Source: Nymphaea colorata
Taxonomy: Eukaryota; Streptophyta; Magnoliopsida; Nymphaeales; Nymphaeaceae
Reading direction: 5' to 3'
NCBI RefSeq assembly: GCF_008831285.2
Contig: NC_045145.1
Span: 6,754,802 to 6,818,801, forward strand
Length of the DNA: 64,000 bases
In this document: one piece after another, positions 1 through 9,500 of the stretch
Position numbering within the stretch: the stretch's first letter is position 1
Layout: every line of letters starts with the position of its first letter
The notes under the pieces: generated by a model
The model's database searches: none
Told to the model about the DNA's origin: nothing
What the model saw: the letters and a program-made list of their open reading frames with translations, nothing else
Translations under genes and position numbers: made by a program

Positions 1-2035
1 TAATGGAACCCAACGATATTGAATAATTTGAGTTGATCATAAATCATAACATGAATAAGAAATCAAGGTCCAGAAAAAAGAGTGAACACCATGGTTGATA
101 GTTCTAATTGGTGTATCAAGTGAATCCCTCTCAACCTCCTAATTAGTTAAATCATAATATATTCAGTAAAATTCACAACTTTAAAATCTACATCTTTAAA
201 TTCTACATTTGAATCAGATCCAAATCCAAATTTTATGTTATATTTGAATCCCACCCGAATCCGACTTTTAGGCTATATTCGAATCTGATCCGAATATGGC
301 TTTTAAGTAATATCCTAATCCGATCCCAATTCGAGTTTTAAGGCATATTCAAATCCAATTAGAATATGACTTTTAAGATCCAAATCGGACTTTTAAATAC
401 TATCCAAATTCAATTCAAAATGTAATTTTATTAATTAGCTAACTATGCATCTACATTCAGAATTCGAATACAAGCCAAATTTAATAAAGTAAACCAAGAA
501 CATATTTTTTCAACAAATACCAATATTGACGTAATAATTAAAAAAGTCACCCTTTGACAACCTCAATAAAAGAAAAAACATTTCACAATATCATGGGAGC
601 TTGCAAGCGTGCTAGTTTTCATGTTGTTAGTAGAAACATAACCAGAAGTATTGGCACAATATGTTGTAGAATCCATGTGGTGCATATATAAAAAATAGAA
701 ATGAGTAAACGAATAATCAATGATAAACCCACAAAAACAATTAAATAAAATATTTTACCAATTGAGGAGTTTGTTAAGTATCCTGTCTTACCTCTTGCTT
801 AGCAAGATTAATGCTTTCTGCCATGAATTGCCAATGGTAAAGTTGTTCAATATCCAATATTTTCAAAGAAATAACATACACATGCAAGTAATCCTTTTTT
901 TTTATGCTTAAACATGAAATAAATGCACTTTTGCTACATAGAAAACCCCACAACAAAGGCTTTGAAATTAACACACACAACAAATTTGTATGACACTGTG
1001 GCTTACTCCTTGAGGTCTTGAACAAGTTAATTTCATTGTACTTCAAATTTTCTATTTTGAAGGATAGAATTGGGCTCGAACAACGAAACCATGATGCTTG
1101 CTTTTATGGAAAATTCAGCCCAATGTTTTATTTGTTTACTTTAAATGTGTAATGCCTTTGATGACGAACTTAATTTTTCTTAAGGAATTTTTATAAATTA
1201 AAAAGAATATCACTGTTTTGGGTTTTGATAATATAATGTAATGATAATATATCATTCCTTGGATCAGTCTAAAAAATTAGACCAAGTTGATAGAATATTG
1301 GAGGTAAGATGTTAGTGCTAAGAGGTCTTATGCAGGCCTCAACTTGACAATTGCCTATTCTATGGTTTGAGATTTGATATATGATAGACAACACAAGTGC
1401 TTCTTGGAAATCCTTGTAGTGGTAAAATCTTGAACCAAAACTGTTTATCAATATAAATATTTGTTCCTTAGTTTAGTGATCTTTCTTTTATTATTTTCTT
1501 GGTATAAGAAAGTTTTTTGGTATTTCATTATAAGCATATTGTCAGTTCCTATGGAGATGCTCTACTTCAAGTTCCACAATGTCGGTAATGTTTCCTGATG
1601 GTTCTCCAGTTTTCTGTTCTGTTTATTCATGTACTTGTAATGCTGAAAAATGTTTATACATTTCATCCAACACATTATCTGTTACAAAATTTTGAAGAGA
1701 TAAATGAGATCGTGTGCATGTCTAAAAAGCTCTTACGACTTTTGATGATGAAGCTAGAATAGACAGTGAAGAAGTACGATGTCACATTGTAAATCAAAGA
1801 TGTAGAAATTAATCAAAACTCTGTACATAATTATTTGACTTGTAATATGAGATGTAACGTATAATAACAATTAAACATTTAATGGTTTTGTTTTCAACAA
1901 AGGACTAGCAACGCTGCTATTGTATATTACATTACTATTTAACATACATTAGCAAGGAGACATATCAAGATATCTGCAATGTATTAGATGCAGGCAAAAC
2001 ATGATGGTAAATTAGCTAATCGCCCTTCACTTCCG
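1..2035 (-). repeat. Inverted-repeat arm 1 (partner 20555-23440)
   Basis: Read on the minus strand, this stretch matches 20555-23440 in the same order. Positions 1360-2030 pair with 20560-21170, 720-1050 with 21755-21965, 430-720 with 21965-22310, 180-430 with 22310-22560, 150-182 with 23045-23080 and 60-150 with 23355-23440. Landmarks include the shared blocks around 'gatttgatatatgatagac' and 'tttgcctgcaaaattttgt' in opposite orientations. Arm 1 has deletions relative to arm 2, lacks its 489-bp tandem duplication, and has about 190 extra bases near 1170-1360. It holds no convincing gene. The short open frames here are unlike known proteins and are not kept open in the partner arm. Confidence 0.8.
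180..590 (-). mobile_element. hAT right-end remnant with degenerate GGATTCGGAT-type subterminal repeats
   Basis: A run of degenerate units of about 40 bp (variants of 'aatccgacttttaaggcata') is the reverse complement of 22195-22560 and resembles 15090-15470. The latter is the right end of the hAT element with intact termini at 8773-15510, so I read this as a fragment of the same family carried within the inverted-repeat arm. No terminal TAGGGATGTCAA sequence survives here. Confidence 0.6.
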
Positions 2036-2077
2036 GTACCTTGATATCTTTTTCATGCGTTGGAGTCAGCATGCAAT

Positions 2078-2181
2078 TCAATGCTCAATTTCCTTTGGAT
2101 CTAGCAAGCTTGTTTCTGATTTCTCCATGTATGCATTAATGATTTTCAACATTTTGTCTGTCACTTCCTCCCGTTGTGCAG
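2078..2181 (-). pseudogene. Exon-like segment of an unrecognised gene (copy 1)
   Basis: On the minus strand a splice-acceptor-like 'tttaagcag' is followed by about 34 codons of ordinary-looking, charged, helix-prone sequence containing REEVTDKMLKIINAYMEKSE and SLLDPKEIEH, then TGA. The duplicate at 38617-38720 keeps the same acceptor, frame and stop, with mostly conservative changes (for example REEVREKMLKIIDAYMDKSE). Translation past the stop still looks protein-like (IAC, stop, LQRMKKIS), so the TGA codons may have replaced sense codons. I do not recognise the family. It may be an exon of a host gene lost before the duplication, or chance. Confidence 0.35.
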
Positions 2182-2557
2182 CTGCTTAAATGAAAAATCC
2201 CTTGGTTTCATTTGGATCTTTTCTTGAATTTCATGTCAGCATGAAAAACAAGAGAAGTCTCAGGTTTGCTGGATTAGCACCAAAACACCAATTTATGAAC
2301 TGGAATTGATCAAAGAAAGTCATGAAATAAAAGGTGGTCCAAAAAATTATTACTTCCTCATCGGCCTTGTAAAGCACAATCTAATCCACTTTAACACTTA
2401 CATTATAAACTAATAAAACTCATATCACGACTAGCAGCTAAGTTCCTAAGCTAGGGCCTCATGCCATGGGGGATATGTGCTTGATGCTCACTTACTTTGC
2501 CATCAAGTTACTCATGTAGAACTAGGCAATGTATGTTAGCCTCAACTCACTGTTAGG

Positions 2558-2721
2558 CAAGTGGAGGCAGTCGTGGGCAATTGCCCACACCATCACACAA
2601 AAAGTATTTATTCTTATATTAATGCTTATGGGCAAATTTTCTCATTTACATGTTGATGCACTCATAAATTTAAAATTTATTACTAGTGTCCCTTAGCCAT
2701 AAATCTTTGGCTCCGCCCCTG
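2558..2721. mobile_element. Short hAT-type MITE with perfect 8-bp target-site duplication
   Basis: The 164-bp element starts CAAGTGGAGGCAG and ends GGCTCCGCCCCTG, so its inverted ends resemble the common plant hAT terminus CAG-n-GGCGGAGCC. It is flanked by the perfect 8-bp repeat ctgttagg (2550-2557 and 2722-2729). There is no coding capacity. The same element with the same flanking duplication is present in the duplicated block at 39134-39269, so it inserted before the segmental duplication. Confidence 0.85.
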
Positions 2722-3203
2722 CTGTTAGGTCCCAAACAGGCACTCATCTATGTTCACATCTCTTTACCTCTGTATCTTGAATGCCATGGTAGGACCTCCT
2801 TTTGTCTTGTGAGATTCTACCATGAGAGTTTCCCAATTTTTTTCAAGAACCCTGTTTCCCTTGAACATATAAATGAAAAACATCAGACATCTATGTGTGG
2901 AAAAACGTTGTGCATATAAGTAAAGGAAGAAAAATGTGAAAATGCCACTATACATATTCAATGCATATATGTTATTAGATTACTCGACATTTTGGATGGT
3001 TTACGATCTTCTACAGCCTACAGTTGTTTTTAGAATATTATCAACACTTGTCGCACATGAAGACAGAATCGGATAATGTTTCATGTAAAATGTTTGACTT
3101 GAAAGCAACACTTTCACTGTGTTGTGGAACCCGCAAGCTACTTTAAGTAACAAGTAAGATAGGTTTCGCATGTTTTGTTGGTGCCTTACATCAATACTGT
3201 AAC

Positions 3204-3230
3204 CCTCTCTCTCTCTCTCTCTCTCTCTCT
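3204..3230. repeat. CT microsatellite
   Basis: Uninterrupted CT dinucleotides. The paralogous position at 39753-39790 has a longer tract, showing length change since duplication. Confidence 0.95.
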
Positions 3231-3871
3231 ATTGTAATTCTGTTTGGCAAACAATCAGCATCAGATGCACCATGTCCCTACCAGCTCTGACCCGCTTAGC
3301 AAGTCATGCCTGATATTTTTAGACCTGATGGATCTGGTAGGATAGAAGAGTCCAAAATGCATATAAGAGCTGAGGACAAGAAAGTCACATCAAGTTGAAA
3401 GAAGCAGGCAAAACTAGTTGATCAACTTTTGCAATTTGAGATAAATACTTGAGCTCATCGGTTATGCATTTACTATAGGAAATCCAAAACATGAAACGAC
3501 TACCAATAGGTTCTTCAAAGTATGGGTAGTACCATGGAAGCCACTATTTGCTCCACTTTTTCTTGCAATTAAATGTTTGAAGTGACTGCCACACAGCCTT
3601 AACATTATAAGGTAATAGGAAATGGTACCATGGAGATTGTTGGGCTGCGTTGGATTATGCTAATGAAAGGTAATACCGTGGGTCTTTAATTTTGATGTTA
3701 CATCCATGACTATGGAGTATACAGCCTTTTGCCAGAAAGCGTGACGTGATTGCTACATATATAGTTTCAACCGCAACTTAAGAATGTGATTAAATTCTAA
3801 CACCTCATGGCCTTGGATGTGGGGTTGTCAAAAGGCACGTACATGCAACTTAACTTGTAAACATGTCATCT

Positions 3872-4620
3872 TTGCCGTCCTCATACAATGGTTTCACGCA
3901 CTTTGTGCATTTTAGTAAATATAATGTTTTAAGAAAAGACTATCAATCGTAGGGTTAGTGAAATTAAATCCTAAATAACTTAAGTTATTAACTTAACTAA
4001 CAATATAATTGATCAAGAACCAAAGTACCCCTAAGTGCCTGACTGGTAAAGGGAACAATTAGTATGCTCCAAAAGTTGGGGACCTGATTCATTGAATAGT
4101 TTAACAAGTGTTATATGAATCAGATTCCATCTTGGAAATATTCATGGAAGAGTTACAAACAGTTCTTGTTATCAAATTGCCCCCAATCATAGGTATTTTA
4201 TATTCTAAATAATTAGGAGCTTGCGAGGGATTCACTAGAAACACCAATTAGAAGTATGAGATCTGGTTCACATACACATGCAAGAACCTTCCAACGGGGT
4301 TCTTTTGCGGGACAAGAGACGAAAGAAATTGAGTATGTTTGATTTTTTATTCATGTAAATTGATATTTATGACCAACTGAAATTATTCAATGTTTGCGTT
4401 TCATGACTCTTCTCTGTCTTTCTTTCTCTGTATACAGAAACAAATACTTATTATATATATAAATATTATTTTTTTCCAAAGAAAAACAGTGACTAAAAGA
4501 TATGAAACGTGTTTAAAGGTTTTTAGCCACAACAAATTAGCATTGTTTATAATGGCTTTAGCGACTATGTAGCTACTCTCTGTTTTTTGTACATTCAGTT
4601 GATATTCGTTTCATTTATTA
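3872..4620 (+). repeat. Duplicated block (partner 23006-23715)
   Basis: The sequence aligns in the same orientation with 23006-23715, from 'cctcatacaatggtttcac' through 'ggattcacta' to the 'agcattgtttataa-ggctttagcga' stretch. Substitutions and small indels are frequent, including a CT tract present only in the partner. No gene was found. The short open frame at 4390-4572 is not preserved in the partner. Confidence 0.75.
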
Positions 4621-4847
4621 TCAAACAATGGGTGCTTCTCCTTCGGATTCTCTTCTTTCTCATTCCTCCTTTCCATTCCCTGTTTGGATAAAAACAAAAA
4701 CAATCAAATTGTATGTCTTAGGGAATAAAGAAGCATATTCAAATCAATGATTGATGTACTATGATTCATATCAAGCAGGTAGCGGGAACCGAACCCGAAA
4801 CATTTGCTTGAAAGGCTAGGGGTTATAGTCAACGTTGATTCATCACT

Positions 4848-4855
4848 CTTAACAT
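4848..4855. repeat. 8-bp target-site duplication, left copy (cttaacat)
   Basis: The octamer cttaacat occurs directly before the element at 4856 and again at 5643-5650 directly after it. Eight bp is the hallmark length of hAT insertions. Confidence 0.9.
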
Positions 4856-4924
4856 TAGGGGTGGGTATCGGGCCGGGCCAGCCAGCCCGGCCCAGGCCCG
4901 GCCCGGCTCGTCGTCGCGATCGGC

Positions 4925-5155
4925 ATCACGGGCGTCCAAAACACGGCGGGGCGAACCAAGGGGCAAGCAGTCGCCGTCTGAAACGGCGCCGACCTCTCCA
5001 CCTTCTACAAATGCAGCTTCGAGGTCTACCAGGATACGGCACCGTCGTCCGTCGACTTCATCTTCGGCAACGCCGCGGTCGTCGTCTCGCTGGAAACCGT
5101 CGTCCGTCGACTTCATCTTCGGCAACGCCGCGGTCATCGTCTCACTGGAAACCCA
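4925..5155 (+). pseudogene. Captured pectin methylesterase (pectinesterase) fragment
   Basis: The frame starting at 4925 reads ITGVQNTAGRTKGQAVAV, a TGA stop (4979-4981), NGADLSTFYKCSFEVYQDT, then VDFIFGNAAVVV. These match the conserved PME core: the F/VQNTAGP...QAVALR...D.S.FY.C...YQDTLY block and the GTVDFIFGNA motif carrying a catalytic Asp. PMEs de-esterify pectin in the cell wall. The piece is dead: it has an in-frame stop (probably CGA to TGA), the segment between YQDT and VDFIFGN is missing, and the last 55 bp are tandemly duplicated out of frame (5043-5097 and 5098-5152). Signal, N-terminal inhibitor domain and C-terminal half are absent. GC content is far above the window, consistent with capture of a GC-rich host exon. 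Confidence 0.88.
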
Positions 5156-5398
5156 AGCCCTAAACCCTTTTCTTTCTGCGCCTTGTCATGCAAATCCGGG
5201 AGGGAGACGGGAATGGGGGAAGGGGGAGGGACTCGGAAATCATCATAAAAATGGCAATTGCTGTAAAAATGGCTTCCACTGCTCCGGCGGCTCCAAGCTG
5301 ATGGCCAGTAGCTCCCTATGAAAGAGGCAACAGCGGCTGGTTCAGGAAGATGGACCTTCATTAAGGCGTGGGGTTATTGGGGTATCGGGGAGTACATT

Positions 5399-5545
5399 GG
5401 GAGGGAGGGAAGGGGGAGGGAGACGGGAAGGGGGAAGGGGGGGAAGGGGGAGGGAGACGGGAAGGGGGAGGGAGACGGGATGCGGGGAAGGGGAAGGGGG
5501 AGGGAGACTGGATGCGGGACGGGGGGAAGGGGGAGGCCGACCGGG
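5399..5545 (+). repeat. G-rich array (ggggaagggggagggagac-type units)
   Basis: Irregular tandem units built from GGGA, GGGGG and GAGACGGGA runs lie inside the hAT element. Many runs of three or more G are closely spaced, a pattern compatible with G-quadruplex formation. The long open frames over this stretch are low-complexity Gly/Arg/Glu translations and not genes. Confidence 0.85.
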
Positions 5546-5650
5546 CCGCTGCCGGGCCGGCCTCTCCGGCCCGGGCCCGCTGCCGGGCCGGCCTGTCGGG
5601 CCCGGGCCCGGCCGACGGCGGCCCGGCCCTACCCCAGCCTTACTTAACAT

Positions 5651-6589
5651 CTCTAATTCAAAGCCGAACATGAAACTTTGGATAGGTTCCCCGATTTAGG
5701 GAATAAAGTAACCTAAACAAAAAAATCGACGATGTATGATATTAGTATGAAAATGGAAAGGTATGAAAGTAAAAGAATAGCAAATTCTAATAAGAAAAAT
5801 TTGATCCATAACACCTATGCCAGCTTTTCTGTCTAAATGTATCCAAAGCTACTCGCTTTCTAGATGATCCCTCTAGAGGAGGGGTATTATAAAAACTTTT
5901 CTAGTTACTTGGTTCCCTATTTCTACTGACATGAATCCTTAGGAAAAAAATCTTATTTCTACCAAGCTGAAACAATATATGCCGATGGCTCTGGTAAACC
6001 GAAGTCATCGTTTAATAGCTATTTGGCTTCAATCTCCCCTTTATAAAAATCAAAGATCTATTTACGATTAGAAATACACTTTTGTATCTTCTCTACTCAT
6101 ACTTATCTAAGTCTAATTGGAAAACTCAAAAAATTATGCTTCACAATTTCATAATCCCAGCTTTTTAGATGCAAATAACAAAAATTATATTCTTCCCCAA
6201 TTGTGGCATTGATAGGAAAGGGTTAAACCCTTATAAGAAATAAAGTTTAACTATGTGGTTTTGCATCGTAAATTCTACCAATGGTTTTATATTTTTTTAG
6301 GAACTATCTTAATGGTGCTTGAGAACATATTATTTTCCTTGTATCTTGGAAGACCTGGATGCTCATATTTGACACACTATATTTTGATTTTTTAGATAAA
6401 TTTTCACTTTTGGGTCCAGAAAAGTGCATCAAAGGGCATAACGTAGCTGGTTGAGTAGGAGGACACGTAAAAGGTATGTTATCAATTAGATTACCATGGG
6501 TGCTACTCCGTAGACCATAAAAGGTGACTTTCTAGTTGACAGTATATCATAATCCATATAGGTTTTGATGCAGCCCAGGTACTCGGAGG
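5651..6589. other. AT-rich intergenic DNA with a short duplicated patch
   Basis: No gene-like frame is visible. Positions 6250-6360 ('cttgagaacatatt..ttccttgtatcttg') match 23730-23830 in the same orientation, so this is more of the duplicated block, interrupted here by later insertions. The end (6582-6589, ctcggagg) is the probable left target duplication of the next element. Confidence 0.6.
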
Positions 6590-6933
6590 TAGGGATGTCA
6601 ATGGATCGGATTCGGATCGAATATATATCCGAAATGCCTTTAAAAAATCGGTTATGGTAAGAAATTTAACATCCGAATAAGAAAATCGGATCGGATTCGG
6701 ATTTAAAACCGATCGGATTCGGATTCGGTTTTAAGTAAATATCTGATCGGATACTCAACCATCTTATCCGATCGGATACGGATTCAGATTCGGTTTTAAG
6801 TAAATATCCGATCTGATACTTAACCGTATATCCGAATCCTGAGTTGATATCTGAATCCGAATTACAGCTTGATATTTGAATCCAAACCATCAGTTGATAT
6901 CTGAATCTGAATTACAACTTGATATCTGAATCC

Positions 6934-7030
6934 AAACGCACCAACTTAAAGATCTGATTGAATAAGAATATGAATTGTATATGAAGGTATAATCTGATTA
7001 AGAGGTAATGACTTTCATTAAGTTGCTTAT
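6934..7030 (+). repeat. Inverted repeat, left arm (about 95 bp)
   Basis: The segment from 'aacgcaccaactta' through 'aatctgattaagaggtaatg' to 'aagttgc' is repeated in inverse orientation at 8528-8624. A third copy, in this same orientation, occurs at 9111-9215. Confidence 0.8.
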
Positions 7031-8527
7031 AATAATAGTCAAATAGTTCCAATACATAATTCACAAATTTAAAAACAAAAACCTTTAACTAGTAAAAAAA
7101 CAATAAATTGTTTGATTTAATAAATTATATGATTTGATTAAATGATACAAATTTATGTAGAAGAACCCTTATTGCAATAAAGCTAAGAGGGCTAACCCAA
7201 AAAGTTAGTGAGGATGTGGAAGAATGAATGCTTGACATCATCGAAACATTATTTTTATAGATATAAAGCAAAAGTCTTTTAATTAACTCAATGAAATTAG
7301 AAAAAAACATTAAATAATGTCTTTCTTAAATGAGAAATAATGTAGGTCGCTTGATTTAATAATTTTTAATAAGTGATATCATCAAATAATAGTTTACTCC
7401 ATCAAAATACGTTATTATTTAAAAATAATCAAATCAATGTTAAATATGCACAATTGATATGAAATGTCATATGAATAACTTATAAAAAAACAAATCACAT
7501 AAAAATAATCAAATCAATGTTTTCCTATTTATAATCTATCAAATTATTAATTTAATTATTCAATCAAATAAATTATTTTATATAATCATATAATTCATTC
7601 AAAAGTCTTAGGTATTTTATATATAACACATAATTCTTGAACTTGAAAACAAAAGCCTTTAACTTAGTAGGAAAACAAAAAATTGTTCGATTTAATGAAC
7701 TATTTTATATATCACTGGAGTAATTATACGATTTTATATAAAAAAAACTGTTGTAATAAATGTAAGAGGTCTAAAAAATTATCTGATGTATTATTAAACA
7801 TTCTTTTTACGAATGTGACACAAATTATTTCTATTAACTCAGTGAAATAAAGAAGTTCATTAAATAATGTCTTTCTAATGAAAAATAATATGGGTCACCT
7901 GATTTAACAATTATTATGAAGAAAGTATGAAAGTCAAATATACTAGTAAAAAAAAGGAATTACGAGTCGTTTAGATGACGCACTTAAATTTATTTCTTTA
8001 AAATTTTAAGTGAAGCCAAAACATTTTTTTTTATACGATAAACTTATGAGTTGTTTTGTTGCAAAAGTCATACTATAGTTTCAAAATTCTAAGTGAAGCC
8101 AAAACATAATTTTTTAATTTTTTTTATATATACGATAAACTTACGAGTTGTTTTGTTGCAAGATCCAAACTATAATTTTAAAAATTTTAAGTGAAGCCAA
8201 AACATTAATTTTTTTATTTTTTATATACGATAAACTTACCAACTGCTATTTCATATTAAATATATTTTTTATGATTAATTTTCATATTTTTAAAAATAAT
8301 CATTTTATTGAAATTTCTTGATACAAGTTTTTTTTTAATAATGTTTATTAAATAATTTAAGATATAGTGTTTAGTTGATGTCTTAACTATAATAGTTTTC
8401 TTGCTTACACAAAAACGTTTAATTAAAATACAATATAAATTATTAATTATTTAGTTTTATGTGATATAGTTTTAAATTATTTAAGTTAAATGGTAATATG
8501 GTAATTATTTAACTATTATTATATGCA
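7031..8527. other. Extremely AT-rich interior of element A with short internal repeats
   Basis: No gene is visible. Several short sequences recur, for example 'aagtgaagccaaaacat' three times between 8008 and 8205 together with 'tacgataaactta-gagttgttttgttgca', giving an irregular tandem pattern of about 80 bp. The stretch 8230-8525 is the reverse complement of 9215-9500. Confidence 0.65.
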
Positions 8528-8624
8528 ACTTCATAAAAATCGTTACCTCTTAATCAGATTATACACTTTCATATGCAATTTGTATTATTCTTATGTCATA
8601 ACTTTAAGTTGGTGCGTTTCACTA
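8528..8624 (-). repeat. Inverted repeat, right arm (about 95 bp)
   Basis: Reverse complement of 6934-7030 with scattered mismatches, ending at 'aagttggtgcgtttcacta', next to the probable target duplication gtcggagg. Confidence 0.8.
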
Positions 8625-9110
8625 GTCGGAGGTAAGGAAAATTAAGGGGTATTTGGATTTTATCAAAATGAAAGGTCGCTAACCTCCTTACCCAAGCTGA
8701 AAAAGGAAACCCCTTTTATAATTTTGCTGAAAATGACCATTGTTTAATTTTATAAAATCTGTCAAAAAAGGGTAGGGATGTCAACGGATCAGATATCCGT
8801 TCAAATTGCTTTTTAAAAAATGAGATTAAGAAAATCGGATCAAATTCAAATTTAACAAATAACTTTCTATCAAATATAGATTCAGTTTTAAATAAATATT
8901 TGATTGGATACTAGCTAACTTAATAATTAACTGTAACCTGATAACCGGATCCGAATTAAGTTGATATCCAAATTCAAATTGTAACTTGGTATCAGGATCC
9001 GAACGAGAGCTGATATCTATAACCTCATATCCAAATCCAAACAGAGCTTGATTTGGTGGCCCTAGGTTTTGAACTTACAACCTATGACAATTGTTGGATA
9101 TTTGGGTAAA

Positions 9111-9500
9111 AGGACTAACCAAACGCACTAACTTAATAATATGACATAAGAAGAATATAAATTGTATATAAACGTAGAATCTGACTAAGAGCTAATGACT
9201 TTCATGAAGTTGCATGTAATGATAGTCCTCCTCTTATCATATACACCATTTAACTTAAAATATTTAAAACTATATCACATAAAACTAATTAATTAATAAT
9301 AATATGTTTAATCAAATGTTTTTGTGTAATCAAGAAAACTATTATAGTTAAGGCATCGGCTATGTTGGATATCTTAAATAAAGTATTTATTTAATTGAAA
9401 ACAATAAAAAAAACTTAAATCAAGAAATTCCACAAAATGGGCATTTCTCAAATATGAAAATTAATCTCAAATAAATATATTTAATATGAAAAAATGTTGA
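9111..9500 (-). mobile_element. Inverted partial copy of the right half of element A
   Basis: From 'taaccaaacgcactaactta' onward this stretch is the reverse complement of 8230-8624, sharing landmarks such as 'tatatcacataaaacta' and 'aaaactattatagttaa'. It sits just inside the left end of the 8773 element, as the related inverted repeat does in element A, so the two elements share a composite layout. The end near 9500-9860 is unclear. Confidence 0.6.

Larger units (their letters stand above)
2041..3872 (+). repeat. Segmental duplication copy 1 (partner 38580-40430)
   Basis: Nearly every stretch recurs in the same order and orientation at 38580-40430. It begins with 'tgatatctttttcatgcg' and ends at 'taaacatgtcatctt'. 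The shared content includes an exon-like segment, a short hAT MITE with its target-site duplication, a CT microsatellite and the sequence 'cagccttttgccagaaagcg'. The copies differ by scattered substitutions and short indels, so this is a clear but not very recent duplication. No intact gene is seen in it. Confidence 0.9.
4856..5642 (+). mobile_element. Non-autonomous hAT (Pack-hAT) carrying a pectin methylesterase fragment
   Basis: The 787-bp element begins TAGGGGTGGGTATCGGGCC and ends in the inverse form GGCCCGGCCCTACCCCAGCCTTA. It is bounded by perfect 8-bp direct repeats (cttaacat). Both ends are packed with GGGCCGGGCC-type subterminal repeats, as in the related elements at 31347 and 62819. 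The interior is much more GC-rich than the surroundings. It holds a piece of a pectin methylesterase coding sequence (4925-5155) and a G-rich array (5399-5545). There is no transposase, so any movement would depend on one encoded elsewhere. The perfect duplication suggests a fairly young insertion. Confidence 0.92.
6590..8624 (+). mobile_element. Composite non-autonomous hAT-like element A
   Basis: It opens with TAGGGATGTCAATGGATCGG, the same terminus as the hAT element at 8773, followed by about 340 bp of GGATCGGATTCGG-type repeats. The rest is very AT-rich and bounded by a pair of inverted repeats of about 95 bp (6934-7030 and 8528-8624). Flanking octamers ctcggagg (6582-6589) and gtcggagg (8625-8632) match at 7 of 8 positions, supporting a hAT-sized target duplication. 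The right end is TAG-type when inverted (TAGTGAAACGCACC) but is otherwise unlike the left. No coding sequence is seen. Confidence 0.5.

Noticed and set aside
180-430. Degenerate ~40-bp units as a satellite or CRISPR-like array
   Set aside because: Units are irregular and match the subterminal repeats of the hAT family; no spacers and a eukaryotic context.
774-1046. 90-codon minus-strand open frame
   Set aside because: The matching region at 21755-21965 carries differences and no recognisable protein; it lies in an inverted-repeat arm.
5318-5699. Long Gly/Arg/Glu open frames on the plus strand and Pro/Ser frames on the minus strand
   Set aside because: Translations of a G-rich low-complexity array inside a transposon; all frames are open because stops need A/T.
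6590-8624. Element A as a Mutator-like element with 95-bp TIRs and a 9-bp duplication
   Set aside because: The flanking duplication borders the TAGGGATGTCAA end at 6590, not the 95-bp repeat at 6934, so the terminal repeats are not at the duplication.
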